Below, one piece after another: positions 41,141 through 49,699 of a stretch of DNA of 64,000 bases. Position 1 is the first letter of the stretch, and each line of letters starts with the position of its first letter. The translations under genes and the position numbers were made by a program. The notes under the pieces are model-generated. The model saw only the letters and a program-made list of their open reading frames with translations. It was not told the DNA's origin and ran no database searches. The DNA is from Lachnospiraceae bacterium (GTDB taxonomy: Bacteria; Bacillota; Clostridia; Lachnospirales; Lachnospiraceae). The DNA is taken from positions 26,558 to 90,557 of the forward strand of contig RYVZ01000011.1 in assembly GCA_003979345.1 (NCBI GenBank), in the 5' to 3' direction.

Positions 41141-42736
41141 CTAATCCAGATAAGACAACGGATTCACCGCCGTACCTCCTATCAGCATTTCAAAATGCAG
41201 ATGCGGACCGGTACTCCGCCCTGTATTTCCCGAGTAAGCGATCGCCTGTCCCTGTACCACATACTGACCGGGGCTGACAAGCACCCTGCTGCAATGCCCA
41301 TACCTTGTCTGCCTTCCATCCGGATGATTGATATAGACCACATAACCATAGCCGCTTGCCCAGCCTGCTCTCGCAACCGTTCCTGAGGAGGATGCCATGA
41401 CCGTCGTTCCGATCGGCACCGCCCAGTCAACCCCCTTGTGATTGGTTGAAGCCCCTTTCGTCGGCGCATTCCTGCCGCCAAATCCGGATGTGAGGCGCCC
41501 ACCGTAGATCGGCTTGATATAGGACGGCGGGATGATCGTTCCGCGTTCGACGACCTTTGCAACCGCTTCGATCGTCACCTCTTCCATGAGAATCTCCCTG
41601 CTCTGCTCTTCCGTATTCTTATAGCTGACATTCGCCACAACTTTGCGGTGTCCCTGCGACGGCTCCTGCAGCGTCACCTGCTGGGTCGTATACCAGCTGT
41701 CATTATCAATATAGATGATATCCGCATCATAATCTTCCTCGTAATAACTCTGCTCGCTCCAAAGAACGGACAGCGCCGGCTCCGGCACGGTAATGATCAG
41801 CTCGTCATCAATATGAAGGATTGAATTTTGATCACGCAGCTTGTCCGGATTCATGGCGATCAGCTCTTCCATCGGCAGGTCAAACATCATGGATATTTCT
41901 GAAAGCGTATCGCCGGGCTGGATCGTGTAAATCTGCTGCACATCCTGATTCTCTGTGATCAGGGCGATCGCCGTATCAATATCTGTCAGCTGATCCTGAG
42001 GCAGATATGCCTCTACGACCTCAATATCCTCACTGTATTCCATACCGGAGATGCCAAGATCGAAATCAGAAAAATCCTGCGCTTCCTCCTCTTCCTCACG
42101 GTTCATCGTTTCTTCAAAAAAGGTCTCCACACCGGCGTCCATCAGTATTTCTTCATCGAGCGCCTCCTCCTGTGCAGCCTCCGCTTCCGCAGTATCCGTG
42201 ATGACCGGCGTCAGCACGTTCAACTCCCTGTTCGAATCAAGCGCAAGCGACAACTGATATTCTCCCTCAGGGTCATATTTGCGCAGTGCGGTATCTAAAA
42301 GAAGATGAACCTCCTCCGTGCTTCTAAGATTTACAGTCGTCTCGTTCACTTTCACCGTATAGGAGCGCTGCATTGTCTCCTGCCTTGTTCGGTTCAATGC
42401 ATCATAGATCCTTGCACGGACGGTCCCCTCGTCATCGACCATGCCGATAAAGACTTCCTGCCCGACGATCTCCACATCCGTATCCATAAAAACAAGCTCC
42501 GGTGAAGATATGGCAATAGAACGGCGGGCTTCCCGGATAAAACGGTCGACTTTCTCCTCAGAGTCCACCGTTCCCACCTGCTCCCCATTTACAGTTACGG
42601 TAAAAAAATTATCCCCCGTGCTCTGCAATTTGGTATAATAGGGTAAGAAAAGCGCATATAAGGCAAGCGCAGCCAAAATCGTCTTTATATAGGTAACACG
42701 CAGCCTTTTATAATATTTTGTGATCAGTCTCATCAT
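41141..42736 (-). CDS. membrane-anchored M23 peptidase with LysM and G5 domains
   Basis: 531 residues from ATG 42736 (GGAAA upstream; MM start). An N-terminal membrane segment (about 17-33), a long linker with an acidic stretch, LysM (IYTIQPGDTLSEISMMFDLP), a G5 domain (QQVTLQEPSQGHRKVVANVS), and a C-terminal lysostaphin-type M23 peptidase with zinc ligands in NHKGVDWAV and GPHLHFE. It probably cuts peptidoglycan cross-bridges. A WalR-type box precedes it. It is divergent from dinB. Confidence 0.95.
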   Translation of the reverse strand: MMRLITKYYKRLRVTYIKTILAALALYALFLPYYTKLQSTGDNFFTVTVNGEQVGTVDSEEKVDRFIREARRSIAISSPELVFMDTDVEIVGQEVFIGMVDDEGTVRARIYDALNRTRQETMQRSYTVKVNETTVNLRSTEEVHLLLDTALRKYDPEGEYQLSLALDSNRELNVLTPVITDTAEAEAAQEEALDEEILMDAGVETFFEETMNREEEEEAQDFSDFDLGISGMEYSEDIEVVEAYLPQDQLTDIDTAIALITENQDVQQIYTIQPGDTLSEISMMFDLPMEELIAMNPDKLRDQNSILHIDDELIITVPEPALSVLWSEQSYYEEDYDADIIYIDNDSWYTTQQVTLQEPSQGHRKVVANVSYKNTEEQSREILMEEVTIEAVAKVVERGTIIPPSYIKPIYGGRLTSGFGGRNAPTKGASTNHKGVDWAVPIGTTVMASSSGTVARAGWASGYGYVVYINHPDGRQTRYGHCSRVLVSPGQYVVQGQAIAYSGNTGRSTGPHLHFEMLIGGTAVNPLSYLD

Positions 42737-42794
42737 CGTTTCCAAAAATAACAACGCAATAACGCTGCAACTTTCATTCTCATCCGTTATATTT

Positions 42795-42811
42795 GTAACA
42801 TTTTCGTAACA
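42795..42811 (-). promoter_or_regulatory. WalR-type box upstream of the M23 peptidase
   Basis: Minus strand TGTTAC-GAAAA-TGTTAC, two direct hexamers spaced by five bases, which fits the WalR consensus TGTWAH-N5-TGTWAH. WalRK controls cell-wall hydrolases in Firmicutes. It lies 59 bases before the start. Confidence 0.6.
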
Positions 42812-42870
42812 AATACATTCTAACAATATTTGGACAACTTGTAAAGTAAAATGCGGCGGAAAGGAACTTC

Positions 42871-44169
42871 ATGGATAAAATATTTTTTCATATCGATGTA
42901 AATTCAGCATTTTTAAGCTGGACATCTGTTGAAAATCTAAAAAACGGAACCGGTATCGATCTGCGTGAAATTCCCTCCATCATCGGCGGCGATTCCTCAA
43001 AGAGGCATGGCATTGTTCTTGCAAAATCCATTCCTGCCAAAAAATATCACATTGAAACGGCAGAACCGATCGGAAGTGCCTTAAAAAAATGTCCTTCACT
43101 CGTGATCGCGCCGCCCGACCATGCCATGTACCACCGTTACTCTCAGGCATTGATGGCACACCTCTCCTCTTTCTGCCCGGACTTAGAGCAGGTCAGCATT
43201 GACGAATGCTATATGGACTATACGCCGGTCGCATCGCACTACGCCTCTCTGATAGCAGCCGCCACACTCATCAAGGACTCTGTTTTCCATAAACTCGGCT
43301 TTACAGTCAACATTGGCATTTCTGACCGCAAAGTACTGGCAAAAATGGCGTCGGATTTTCGTAAACCAAACCTTGTGCATACACTTTTTTGCAACGAACT
43401 TACCGCTAAATTGTGGCCGCTCCCGATTTCCCGCCTGTTTCTCTGCGGACGTTCAAGCGCGGAGACACTACGCAAACTGGGAATCGTCACGATCGGTGAC
43501 CTTGCGGTCTCCGATCCTGCCATTGTGACCGCCCACTTAAAGAGTCACGGGCAGACACTTTGGAACTATGCAAACGGCATTGACGACTCTGAGGTTATCA
43601 CATGGGAGGCAGAGGCCAAAGGGATCGGAAATTCAACGACGCTTTCTACTGATGTGACAGATTTATCTGCCGCACGCCGGGTCCTGTTAGCGCTCTCGGA
43701 ATCCGTTGCCTCCAGACTGCGCGAATCAAAAAAACGAACGCTCTGCGTAACTGTCGAGATCAAATACGCTTCTTTTTTGTCCGTATCGCACCAGACCGGC
43801 CTTGGTGCGCCGACCGACAGTACGGATTCTATCTACGAAACTGCCTGCCGGCTCTTTTCAGAGCTTTGGAACGGAGAACCGATCAGGCTGTTGGGTGTCC
43901 GGACTACAAAGTTATGCGCTATGGATGAGCCTGTCCAGCTCAGCCTGTTTGATCTGGCGGCGGACGCGTCCCACAGCGCAGCCCTCTCCGCTTCTCCCCA
44001 GAGGCCTCCTGCCGCGGAGACAGGCAGCTCCTCATTTCTCTCGCGCACGGAAAAGCATCAAAAACTCGACAAAGCGCTTGACTCCATCCGCAGCCGGTAT
44101 GGAACCGGCTCTGTCGTGCGCGGCTCCCTGTACCAGCCGAAAAAAAAGAGCTCCGCCGATGACGCGTAA
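42871..44169 (+). CDS. dinB: Y-family DNA polymerase (DinB/Pol IV type)
   Basis: 432 residues with AAAGGAA upstream. Palm residues: HIDVNSAFLSWT (Asp9) and SIDECYMDYT (Asp-Glu pair). Finger and thumb follow (GISDRKVLAKMASDF), then a little-finger domain, with a proline-rich linker at the end and a beta-clamp-like peptide (VQLSLFDL). It copies damaged DNA at low fidelity. No clear LexA box is seen in the divergent region, so SOS control is uncertain. Confidence 0.93.
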   Translation: MDKIFFHIDVNSAFLSWTSVENLKNGTGIDLREIPSIIGGDSSKRHGIVLAKSIPAKKYHIETAEPIGSALKKCPSLVIAPPDHAMYHRYSQALMAHLSSFCPDLEQVSIDECYMDYTPVASHYASLIAAATLIKDSVFHKLGFTVNIGISDRKVLAKMASDFRKPNLVHTLFCNELTAKLWPLPISRLFLCGRSSAETLRKLGIVTIGDLAVSDPAIVTAHLKSHGQTLWNYANGIDDSEVITWEAEAKGIGNSTTLSTDVTDLSAARRVLLALSESVASRLRESKKRTLCVTVEIKYASFLSVSHQTGLGAPTDSTDSIYETACRLFSELWNGEPIRLLGVRTTKLCAMDEPVQLSLFDLAADASHSAALSASPQRPPAAETGSSSFLSRTEKHQKLDKALDSIRSRYGTGSVVRGSLYQPKKKSSADDA

Positions 44170-44198
44170 CTCTTCCCGTTCATTTCTATTGCCCTGCA

Positions 44199-44765
44199 TC
44201 AGCGCTTCCTTTTGACGCTGAAGCCAAATTTACCGATCGCCTCTCCAAGTCCATAATAAGTGCCGTGCGAATAGATCACAGGGTCCGCCTTCTCTAAATG
44301 AAACGTGTTCTTTTCATCCATATAAGCCTCATCTACGAGCACCGCCTCAACCGTACCAATAAACATGTCATGCGTACCGAGCGCAATCTTCCTCGCCACC
44401 CTGCATTCAATATTGACCGGGCTCTCTTTCACGCAGGGCGCAAGCACCTTCGTCCCCTTTATAGGTGTCAATCCTGCGCGCTCCCACTTATTTTCATCCC
44501 GGCCGCTCCGCACCCCGCAGTAATCCGCCGCACGGGTCAGTCGCTTTGTCGTCAGATTAACGACAAACTCTCCCGTCTCCTCTATCATATGATAGGAATA
44601 GCGCTCAGGACGCACAGAAACGGATACCATAGGCGGGTCTGAACAGACTGTTCCCACCCAGCTCGCCGTGAATACATTGGTCCTGCCATTCTTATCCGCC
44701 ACACTGACCAGCACGGCAGGAATCGGATACAGCATATTGCCCGGCTTCCAGTTTTGCTTTCCCAT
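44199..44765 (-). CDS. flavin reductase-like FMN-binding protein
   Basis: 188 residues from ATG 44765. Flavin reductase fold: MLYPIPAVLVSVADKNGRTN, TNVFTASWVGTVCSDPPMVS, VSVRPERYSYHMIEETGEFV, THDMFIGTVEAVLVDE. Members bind FMN and reduce it, or carry other cofactors. It lies between convergent dinB and the coiled-coil gene. Substrate unknown. Confidence 0.9.
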   Translation of the reverse strand: MGKQNWKPGNMLYPIPAVLVSVADKNGRTNVFTASWVGTVCSDPPMVSVSVRPERYSYHMIEETGEFVVNLTTKRLTRAADYCGVRSGRDENKWERAGLTPIKGTKVLAPCVKESPVNIECRVARKIALGTHDMFIGTVEAVLVDEAYMDEKNTFHLEKADPVIYSHGTYYGLGEAIGKFGFSVKRKR

Positions 44766-44816
44766 AAACAACGCCAGCCCCTTTCACTCCATAAATACCT
44801 TATCCATCCATTTTTC

Positions 44817-45812
44817 TTAGAATTTCGGAAGCACATCAAACATCCATGCCGCCCAGATTCCAATGTTGGCAAGCGCTGCAATAAGCGTCAGTATCGCGAG
44901 CGCCTTAAGACCGGACACTTTCTTCTCCGTTTTTGCAAGGCGTTCTTTCAGCTCCTCCTGTGCCGCCGATGCTGCCTCCGCAAGCTTTTTATTCTCATCG
45001 AGAACAGCCGCCTGCACATTGCGGTATACCTTAACATCTTCCTTATGTACATGATCGGCGAGTTCCTCTTTCACGGAATTCAGCTTTTCCTCAAGTCCCT
45101 CCGCCTGCCCGCCGCCCGCAAGCCGCTCTGCAATTTCATCCAAAGTCGGCCGGCTATCCAGCTTCAACGCCATCTCCTCAAGCGTTGTACGGTAATCGAT
45201 CTTTGCGGCAATTTCTTCAGCCGTCGGCTGCCGTCCCAGTTTTTCCGCAATGTCGTCGGCCGTCGGCCGCTGCCTGAGCATTACCTCGATTTCATCAAGT
45301 CTTGCGCGGTAATCAAACTTTTCAATCAGTTCTTCTGACAAAGACTGTGCCTCCAGCTTTGCCGCAATTCCCTCCAGTACCGGGCGTGTATTCAGACGGT
45401 TTTCCAGCGCATCCAGACGTTCCATCGTCTCAAGCTTTGCCAAAGTGACCTGCTTCGTCTGTGTCGCAAGCTTTTGAGAAATATCCTCAAACTGTTCCGC
45501 GCTGATACCAGCCCCCGCCGTCGGCTGCGTATCGGAATAAACACCCGCTCCCGATGCCGGCGCCGCTCCCCGCACATCCTCATATTCCTTGATCCTCGCA
45601 TTTTCCGCATCGATCAATGCCTGAAGATTATCCGCAAGCTCCAGATTTTTGAGATTCAGCTTGCGAATTTCCTTAAGTCTTAAGTCATATTCGGCAACCT
45701 GCATACGCAGGCGCTCCAGTTCTTTTTCTTCTGCTGCAGCATTTGCCTTGATCATATCCTGCGCTGTAAATTTTTGTGCAATTTTATCCGCAAAACTATC
45801 CATGTTCTCCAC
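44817..45812 (-). CDS. coiled-coil tail-anchored protein with RPTxDEIA repeats
   Basis: 331 residues. The N-terminal ~80 residues are coiled coil (KELERLRMQVAEYDLRLKEI). From about 145 to 235 come five or more 13-17-residue repeats such as RPTADDIAEKLGRQ, PTAEEIAAKIDYRT, TLEEMALKLDSRP and TLDEIAERLAGG. A second coiled coil and a C-terminal membrane helix (about 305-325) follow. Soluble and likely facing the cytoplasm, anchored at the C-terminus. No family recognised; a scaffold or envelope-organising role is only a guess. Confidence 0.7.
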   Translation of the reverse strand: MENMDSFADKIAQKFTAQDMIKANAAAEEKELERLRMQVAEYDLRLKEIRKLNLKNLELADNLQALIDAENARIKEYEDVRGAAPASGAGVYSDTQPTAGAGISAEQFEDISQKLATQTKQVTLAKLETMERLDALENRLNTRPVLEGIAAKLEAQSLSEELIEKFDYRARLDEIEVMLRQRPTADDIAEKLGRQPTAEEIAAKIDYRTTLEEMALKLDSRPTLDEIAERLAGGGQAEGLEEKLNSVKEELADHVHKEDVKVYRNVQAAVLDENKKLAEAASAAQEELKERLAKTEKKVSGLKALAILTLIAALANIGIWAAWMFDVLPKF

Positions 45813-45848
45813 CCAAACCCTTTCTTCCTGCGTTCCTGTCCCCCATAA

Positions 45849-46013
45849 ATAAATGCCTGCTGCGCAGTCGTTCTTCCTCCGTCTCCCAGCTGTGTGCCTC
45901 GCAAAGCCGCGCTTCGCGCTCTCCGTCCGGCTTTCGCCGGACCTTTGCTCGGTAATAACCGCAGGAAAACAAATGCCTGCTGCGCAGTCGCTTGTTTTCC
46001 ACTGCGGTTATTA
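45849..46013. repeat. intergenic repeat block with large hairpin
   Basis: The 20-base word beginning AAATGCCTGCTGCGCAGTCG occurs at about 45851 and about 45971. Around the second copy TAATAACCGCAGGAAAACAA (45953-45972) pairs with the reverse at 45992-46013. GTCCGGC-TTTC-GCCGGAC (45925-45942) forms another stem. The block has REP-like character and opens spurious frames on both strands. No gene is supported here. Confidence 0.55.
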
Positions 46014-46132
46014 TATCATACAACAGGCGTTCTCTCAAGCTCTTTCAGGCTTTGTGCAATCTGCACTATGATTTTCCAGTTTTTTATCCCGATTTATAAA
46101 TATTAACCAATCATTCACGGTTCGTTCATGAT

Positions 46133-46162
46133 TTGTTCATAATCTGACGCTATACTTATAAT
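46133..46162 (+). promoter_or_regulatory. promoter of candidate small RNA
   Basis: TTGTTC (46133-46138), 18-base spacer, TATAAT (46157-46162), plus strand. Confidence 0.6.
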
Positions 46163-46168
46163 CAATAA

Positions 46169-46299
46169 AACGACTTGTTTCCATCGTGATTTTCATTATT
46201 TTTTTCATAATAAGCCGGGGCGCCGAAAGGTGTCCCGGCACTCCTCATTTTTGAGCTGAAAGAGAGCCGCTGATCACAAGATCTGCAGCTCTTCTTTTT
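46169..46299 (+). ncRNA. candidate stand-alone small RNA, about 130 nt
   Basis: It starts shortly after a good promoter. Inside is a very stable hairpin GCCGGGGCGCC-GAAA-GGTGTCCCGGC (46214-46239) with a GNRA tetraloop, then a small CTCA/TGAG stem, and a terminator AGAGCCGCTGATC-ACAA-GATCTGCAGCTCT followed by TCTTTTT. Genes on both sides are on the other strand, so it cannot be a leader. No frame of useful length is inside. No known family is recognised. Confidence 0.55.
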
Positions 46300-46361
46300 A
46301 AGATAGGATGAAGATAGGAAAGAGAATTAAAATACCCTTTCCTGATATTCAGACGGATCAT

Positions 46362-47000
46362 TTAATCCTGCTCTTCGATCTTTCTTACTTCCTCATTGAG
46401 CGAAAGCATTTTCGCATCAAGCTCCGATACCATCCGGGCACATTCCATCAGCTCGCGTTCGATATTTTCAGGTGCCTCTCCCTCGAATTTATAATGGATC
46501 TTATGTTCCAGACTTGCCCAAAAATCCATCGCCACCGTTCTGATCTGAATCTCCACTTTTGTATCTACGATTCTGTCCGAAAGGAAGATCGGAACCGTGA
46601 CAAGCATATGGTAGCTTTGGTAACCGTTCGGCTTTGGATTCGTAAAATAATCTTTGATCGAAATGACCTTAATATCATTCTGTCTCTCGATCATTGCTGC
46701 AATCCGGTGTATATCCGAGGTAAAAGAGCAGATCACACGAATACCTGCAATATCATTCACATGTTCGATCATATTCTCAATCGTAGAATCATATCCGTTT
46801 CGTTTCAGTTTTTTTACGATACTCTCCGAAGTTTTGATCCTCGATTTGATGTGTTCTATCGGATTATATTTATGTACATGCTGAAACTCATCATTTAAGA
46901 TTTCCAGCTTTGTTCCGATTTCTTTTAACGCTGACTGATAGACAAGCTGTACCTCTTTCCATTTATCTACCTCGCTGTTTGCACTAGGCCAAAATTCCAT
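46362..47000 (-). CDS. small alarmone synthetase, (p)ppGpp synthetase domain protein
   Basis: 212 residues from ATG 47000 (GGGAGTGGG upstream). Single RelA/SpoT synthetase domain: RIKTSESIVKKLKRNGYDST, NDIAGIRVICSF, KDYFTNPKPNGYQSYHMLV, VEIQIRTVAMDFWASLEHKI. There is no hydrolase, TGS or ACT domain, so it is a RelQ/YjbM-type enzyme that makes (p)ppGpp without the ribosome. The C-terminal tail is helical and probably tetramerises. Confidence 0.95.
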   Translation of the reverse strand: MEFWPSANSEVDKWKEVQLVYQSALKEIGTKLEILNDEFQHVHKYNPIEHIKSRIKTSESIVKKLKRNGYDSTIENMIEHVNDIAGIRVICSFTSDIHRIAAMIERQNDIKVISIKDYFTNPKPNGYQSYHMLVTVPIFLSDRIVDTKVEIQIRTVAMDFWASLEHKIHYKFEGEAPENIERELMECARMVSELDAKMLSLNEEVRKIEEQD

Positions 47001-47159
47001 TCCCACTCCCCCAATCCAAGCATGCACTCAGGCTGTCTTTTTTGTGCTAATTTTTTTACATGCTGACAGTTCTCACCAGTTTTGACGGTTATAATGTCTA
47101 ATAGTATTATAGCATATCGAATAAAAAATGTATATTTTTCACAAATATTTAATGTTTTG

Positions 47160-47189
47160 TTTACAAATACTACATTTTATCGCTATACT
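47160..47189 (+). promoter_or_regulatory. promoter of the 89-residue gene
   Basis: TTTACA (47160-47165), 18-base spacer, TATACT (47184-47189). Confidence 0.65.
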
Positions 47190-47239
47190 TTATATTTATC
47201 AGACGTATCTGAATAAAACAAAGTTGAAAGGAATCTGTG

Positions 47240-47506
47240 ATGTTCCGTTTATGGGCTAAAATTTGGAAAGAAAATCATATGCTGCGCGATACCGTTATTA
47301 TTGATGATCGTGAAGAAACGCGGACCCATAAGGTTTTTCAGGCACTTGACGAGGTCTGCCTCCGTTTTGATCTTGGAAAACCAATTTGGCTCGACAGTAA
47401 TATCCGCGAATTTCAGCGGCACGCCAAAACCCGTTTCGGACAGGACAGCTTTATAGAGCAGATCCCGTTTGATTATCTCGAATTTCAGATCATCGAGGAA
47501 GACTGA
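47240..47506 (+). CDS. hypothetical protein, 88 residues
   Basis: Start at the ATG next to a GTG, with AAAGGA eight bases upstream. Charged, compact sequence (RTHKVFQALDEVCLRFDLGK, then PIWLDSNIREFQRHAKTRFG) with no known domain, membrane span or metal site. A proper promoter and a palindromic terminator at 47539-47552 support it as a real gene. It reads like a conserved Lachnospiraceae small protein of unknown role. Confidence 0.65.
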   Translation: MFRLWAKIWKENHMLRDTVIIDDREETRTHKVFQALDEVCLRFDLGKPIWLDSNIREFQRHAKTRFGQDSFIEQIPFDYLEFQIIEED

Positions 47507-47538
47507 TCCTACATTTGCGGCGCCGGTATATTGGATCG

Positions 47539-47552
47539 TGACCGCGCGGTCA
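47539..47552 (+). terminator. terminator of the 89-residue gene
   Basis: A perfect 14-bp palindrome TGACCGCGCGGTCA followed by GATTTTT. The region 47553-47768 holds nothing else recognised. Confidence 0.6.
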
Positions 47553-47768
47553 GATTTTTATCTGTTACGCCAATGTACGCAAAACGCTCTGAAATTTTAT
47601 TTAGAGTTCCATACAATTTCATGTTTTGCACAATTCTTATTATATGCCTGTTTTAGAAAAAGATTCCAAATACAGGCAGGCATTGTAAAACCGCTTCTGA
47701 AACTGTTTTCTGAATCATGCGATTTTTTCTTAATGTTCACTCATGCGGTTCTTTCCCTAAATTCTTTA

Positions 47769-47797
47769 TTGACATGCTCCTTCCTATGGTGTAATAT
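47769..47797 (+). promoter_or_regulatory. promoter of the hemolysin III gene
   Basis: TTGACA (47769-47774), 17-base spacer, TAATAT (47792-47797). Confidence 0.85.
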
Positions 47798-47900
47798 TCT
47801 TTTTACAATACATAGTTTTGATTACTATGTATAAAGTTATCCAAAACTCTTATACTAAGAGAAATGCAATTTACAAAATCAGAAAGGCATGGTGATTCTA

Positions 47901-48551
47901 ATGACAATTACAATTCGTGAGCCCGGAAGTGCGATCACCCATCTGATCGCGATGGTTCTGGCATCTGCGGCAGCGACACCGCTTCTGATAAAGGCAAGTT
48001 TATCAGCAGATTCGCGCCATCTTGCCGCAATGACAGTTTTTATTCTCAGTATGGTACTGCTCTATGGTGCGAGCACGCTTTATCATTCTGTAAACGTGAA
48101 AGGCCGCCTTCTGCGCATGTTCCGTAAACTCGACCATATGATGATCTTCGTCCTGATCGCAGGTTCCTATACGCCTGTCTGCCTGATCGTGTTAGGCGGA
48201 CAGCTCGGCTATCTGCTGCTTGCAGTCGTATGGGGCATTGCACTTGCCGGTATGATTATAAAAGCATGCTGGATCACTTGCCCAAAGTGGTTCTCCTCTG
48301 CTTTATATATTGCGATGGGATGGGTATGCCTGTTTGTATTCGGACGTCTCGTCCACACGCTTCCTGTCGCCGCATTTTTATGGCTGCTCGCAGGCGGGCT
48401 CATCTATACAGCCGGTGGTATTATTTATGCGCTGAAGCTCTCCGTATTTAATGCAAAACACGCATATTTTGGTTCGCACGAAGTATTTCACTTATTCGTC
48501 ATGGCAGGAAGCTTCTGCCATTTCATCTTCATGTACTACTTTGTTGCATAA
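47901..48551 (+). CDS. hemolysin III/PAQR-family membrane protein
   Basis: 216 residues (ATG 47901 preferred; another ATG at 47889 sits on the ribosome site). Seven hydrophobic segments. Family marks: GSAITHLIAMVLASAAA, LYGASTLYHSV with the conserved histidine, LDHMMIFVLIAGSYTPVCL and FGSHEVFHLFVMAGSFCHF with the two C-terminal histidines of the metal site. Members are membrane proteins of unclear role related to adiponectin receptors; the hemolysin name is historical. Confidence 0.93.
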   Translation: MTITIREPGSAITHLIAMVLASAAATPLLIKASLSADSRHLAAMTVFILSMVLLYGASTLYHSVNVKGRLLRMFRKLDHMMIFVLIAGSYTPVCLIVLGGQLGYLLLAVVWGIALAGMIIKACWITCPKWFSSALYIAMGWVCLFVFGRLVHTLPVAAFLWLLAGGLIYTAGGIIYALKLSVFNAKHAYFGSHEVFHLFVMAGSFCHFIFMYYFVA

Positions 48552-48576
48552 ACGACATTTCTTTTTATCGCAAAAA

Positions 48577-48612
48577 AAGAGCTTGCGGAACATCTTCCGC
48601 AAACTCTTTTAG
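48577..48612. terminator. bidirectional terminator between hemolysin III gene and galE
   Basis: AAAGAGCTTGCGGAA-CATC-TTCCGCAAACTCTTTT with A-run 5' and T-run 3', between two convergent genes. Confidence 0.9.
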
Positions 48613-48651
48613 AGTAGTATCGTTTATACATTCTGTCCAATTCGGGCTTTT

Positions 48652-49668
48652 TTAATCCTCATACCCGTTCGGGTTATTACTCTGCCATCTCCAGGAATCC
48701 TCACACATCTCACGGATGCCATACTGCGCCGTCCAGCCAAGCTCTTCTTTAGCAAGTGAAGCATCCGCATAGCAGGATGCGATATCACCTGCGCGCCGCT
48801 CCTTGATCACATAAGGAATCTTAACGCAGTTCGCTTCCTCGAAATTCTTTACGATGTCCAGCACGCTGTAACCCGTTCCGGTTCCGAGATTATAAATCTT
48901 TAAACCCGCATTTTCCTCAATCTTCTTTAATGCCTTCACATGACCTGCCGCCAGATCGACCACATGGATATAGTCCCTGACTCCGGTTCCGTCCGGCGTA
49001 TCGTAATCATTTCCAAACACGCCGAGCTGCGGCAGTTTCCCGACTGCAACCTGTGTGATATAAGGCATCAGATTATTCGGGATCCCGTTCGGATTTTCGC
49101 CGATTGTGCCGCTCTTATGCGCACCGATCGGATTGAAGTAGCGAAGCAGAATCACATTCCATTCCGGATCAGCCTTCTGCATATCGCTCAAAATCTGCTC
49201 TAACATCGATTTCGTCCAGCCATAAGGATTCGTACATTCTCCCTTCGGGCACTGTTCCGTGATCGGGATCACGGCAGGATTGCCGTATACGGTCGCCGAG
49301 GAAGAAAAAATGATGTTCTTGCAGCCATGCTGCCTCATCACATCCACAAGCGTCAGCGTCCCGGCGATATTATTGTTATAATATTCCCACGGTTTCTGCA
49401 CGGATTCTCCGACTGCTTTCAAGCCCGCAAAGTGTATGCAGCTATCAATGGATTCTTTTGAAAAAATCTCTTCAAGCGCCTCGCGGTCCAATATGTCCGC
49501 CTTATAAAAAGGAACTGCTTTTCCCGTGATCTTTTCCACACGCTTTAAGGACTTCTCACTGGAATTACTCAAGTTATCAAGCACCACAACATCATAACCC
49601 GCATTCTGAAGCTCCACTACCGTATGGCTTCCGATATAGCCTGCACCGCCCGTTACTAAAATAGACAT
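48652..49668 (-). CDS. galE: UDP-glucose 4-epimerase
   Basis: 338 residues. NAD-binding SILVTGGAGYIGSHTVVELQ, catalytic YGWTK (Tyr-x3-Lys: NPYGWTKSMLEQ), SSSATVYGN and RAGDIASCYADASLAKEELG. Interconverts UDP-glucose and UDP-galactose. It follows a sugar nucleotidyltransferase gene by 31 bases, so the two likely supply activated sugars for glycans. Confidence 0.96.
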   Translation of the reverse strand: MSILVTGGAGYIGSHTVVELQNAGYDVVVLDNLSNSSEKSLKRVEKITGKAVPFYKADILDREALEEIFSKESIDSCIHFAGLKAVGESVQKPWEYYNNNIAGTLTLVDVMRQHGCKNIIFSSSATVYGNPAVIPITEQCPKGECTNPYGWTKSMLEQILSDMQKADPEWNVILLRYFNPIGAHKSGTIGENPNGIPNNLMPYITQVAVGKLPQLGVFGNDYDTPDGTGVRDYIHVVDLAAGHVKALKKIEENAGLKIYNLGTGTGYSVLDIVKNFEEANCVKIPYVIKERRAGDIASCYADASLAKEELGWTAQYGIREMCEDSWRWQSNNPNGYED

Positions 49669-49699
49669 ACCGCGTCCTCCTTATTTTTGCTAAGGGGCG

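Noticed and set aside
42737..42870. LexA box for dinB
   Set aside because: No GAAC-N4-GTTC or close variant in the divergent region.
45796..46038. Open frame with RLRSRHLF repeats as a gene
   Set aside because: It reads across a hairpin repeat block, lacks a ribosome site and overlaps the coiled-coil gene start; the repeated words come from the DNA repeat.
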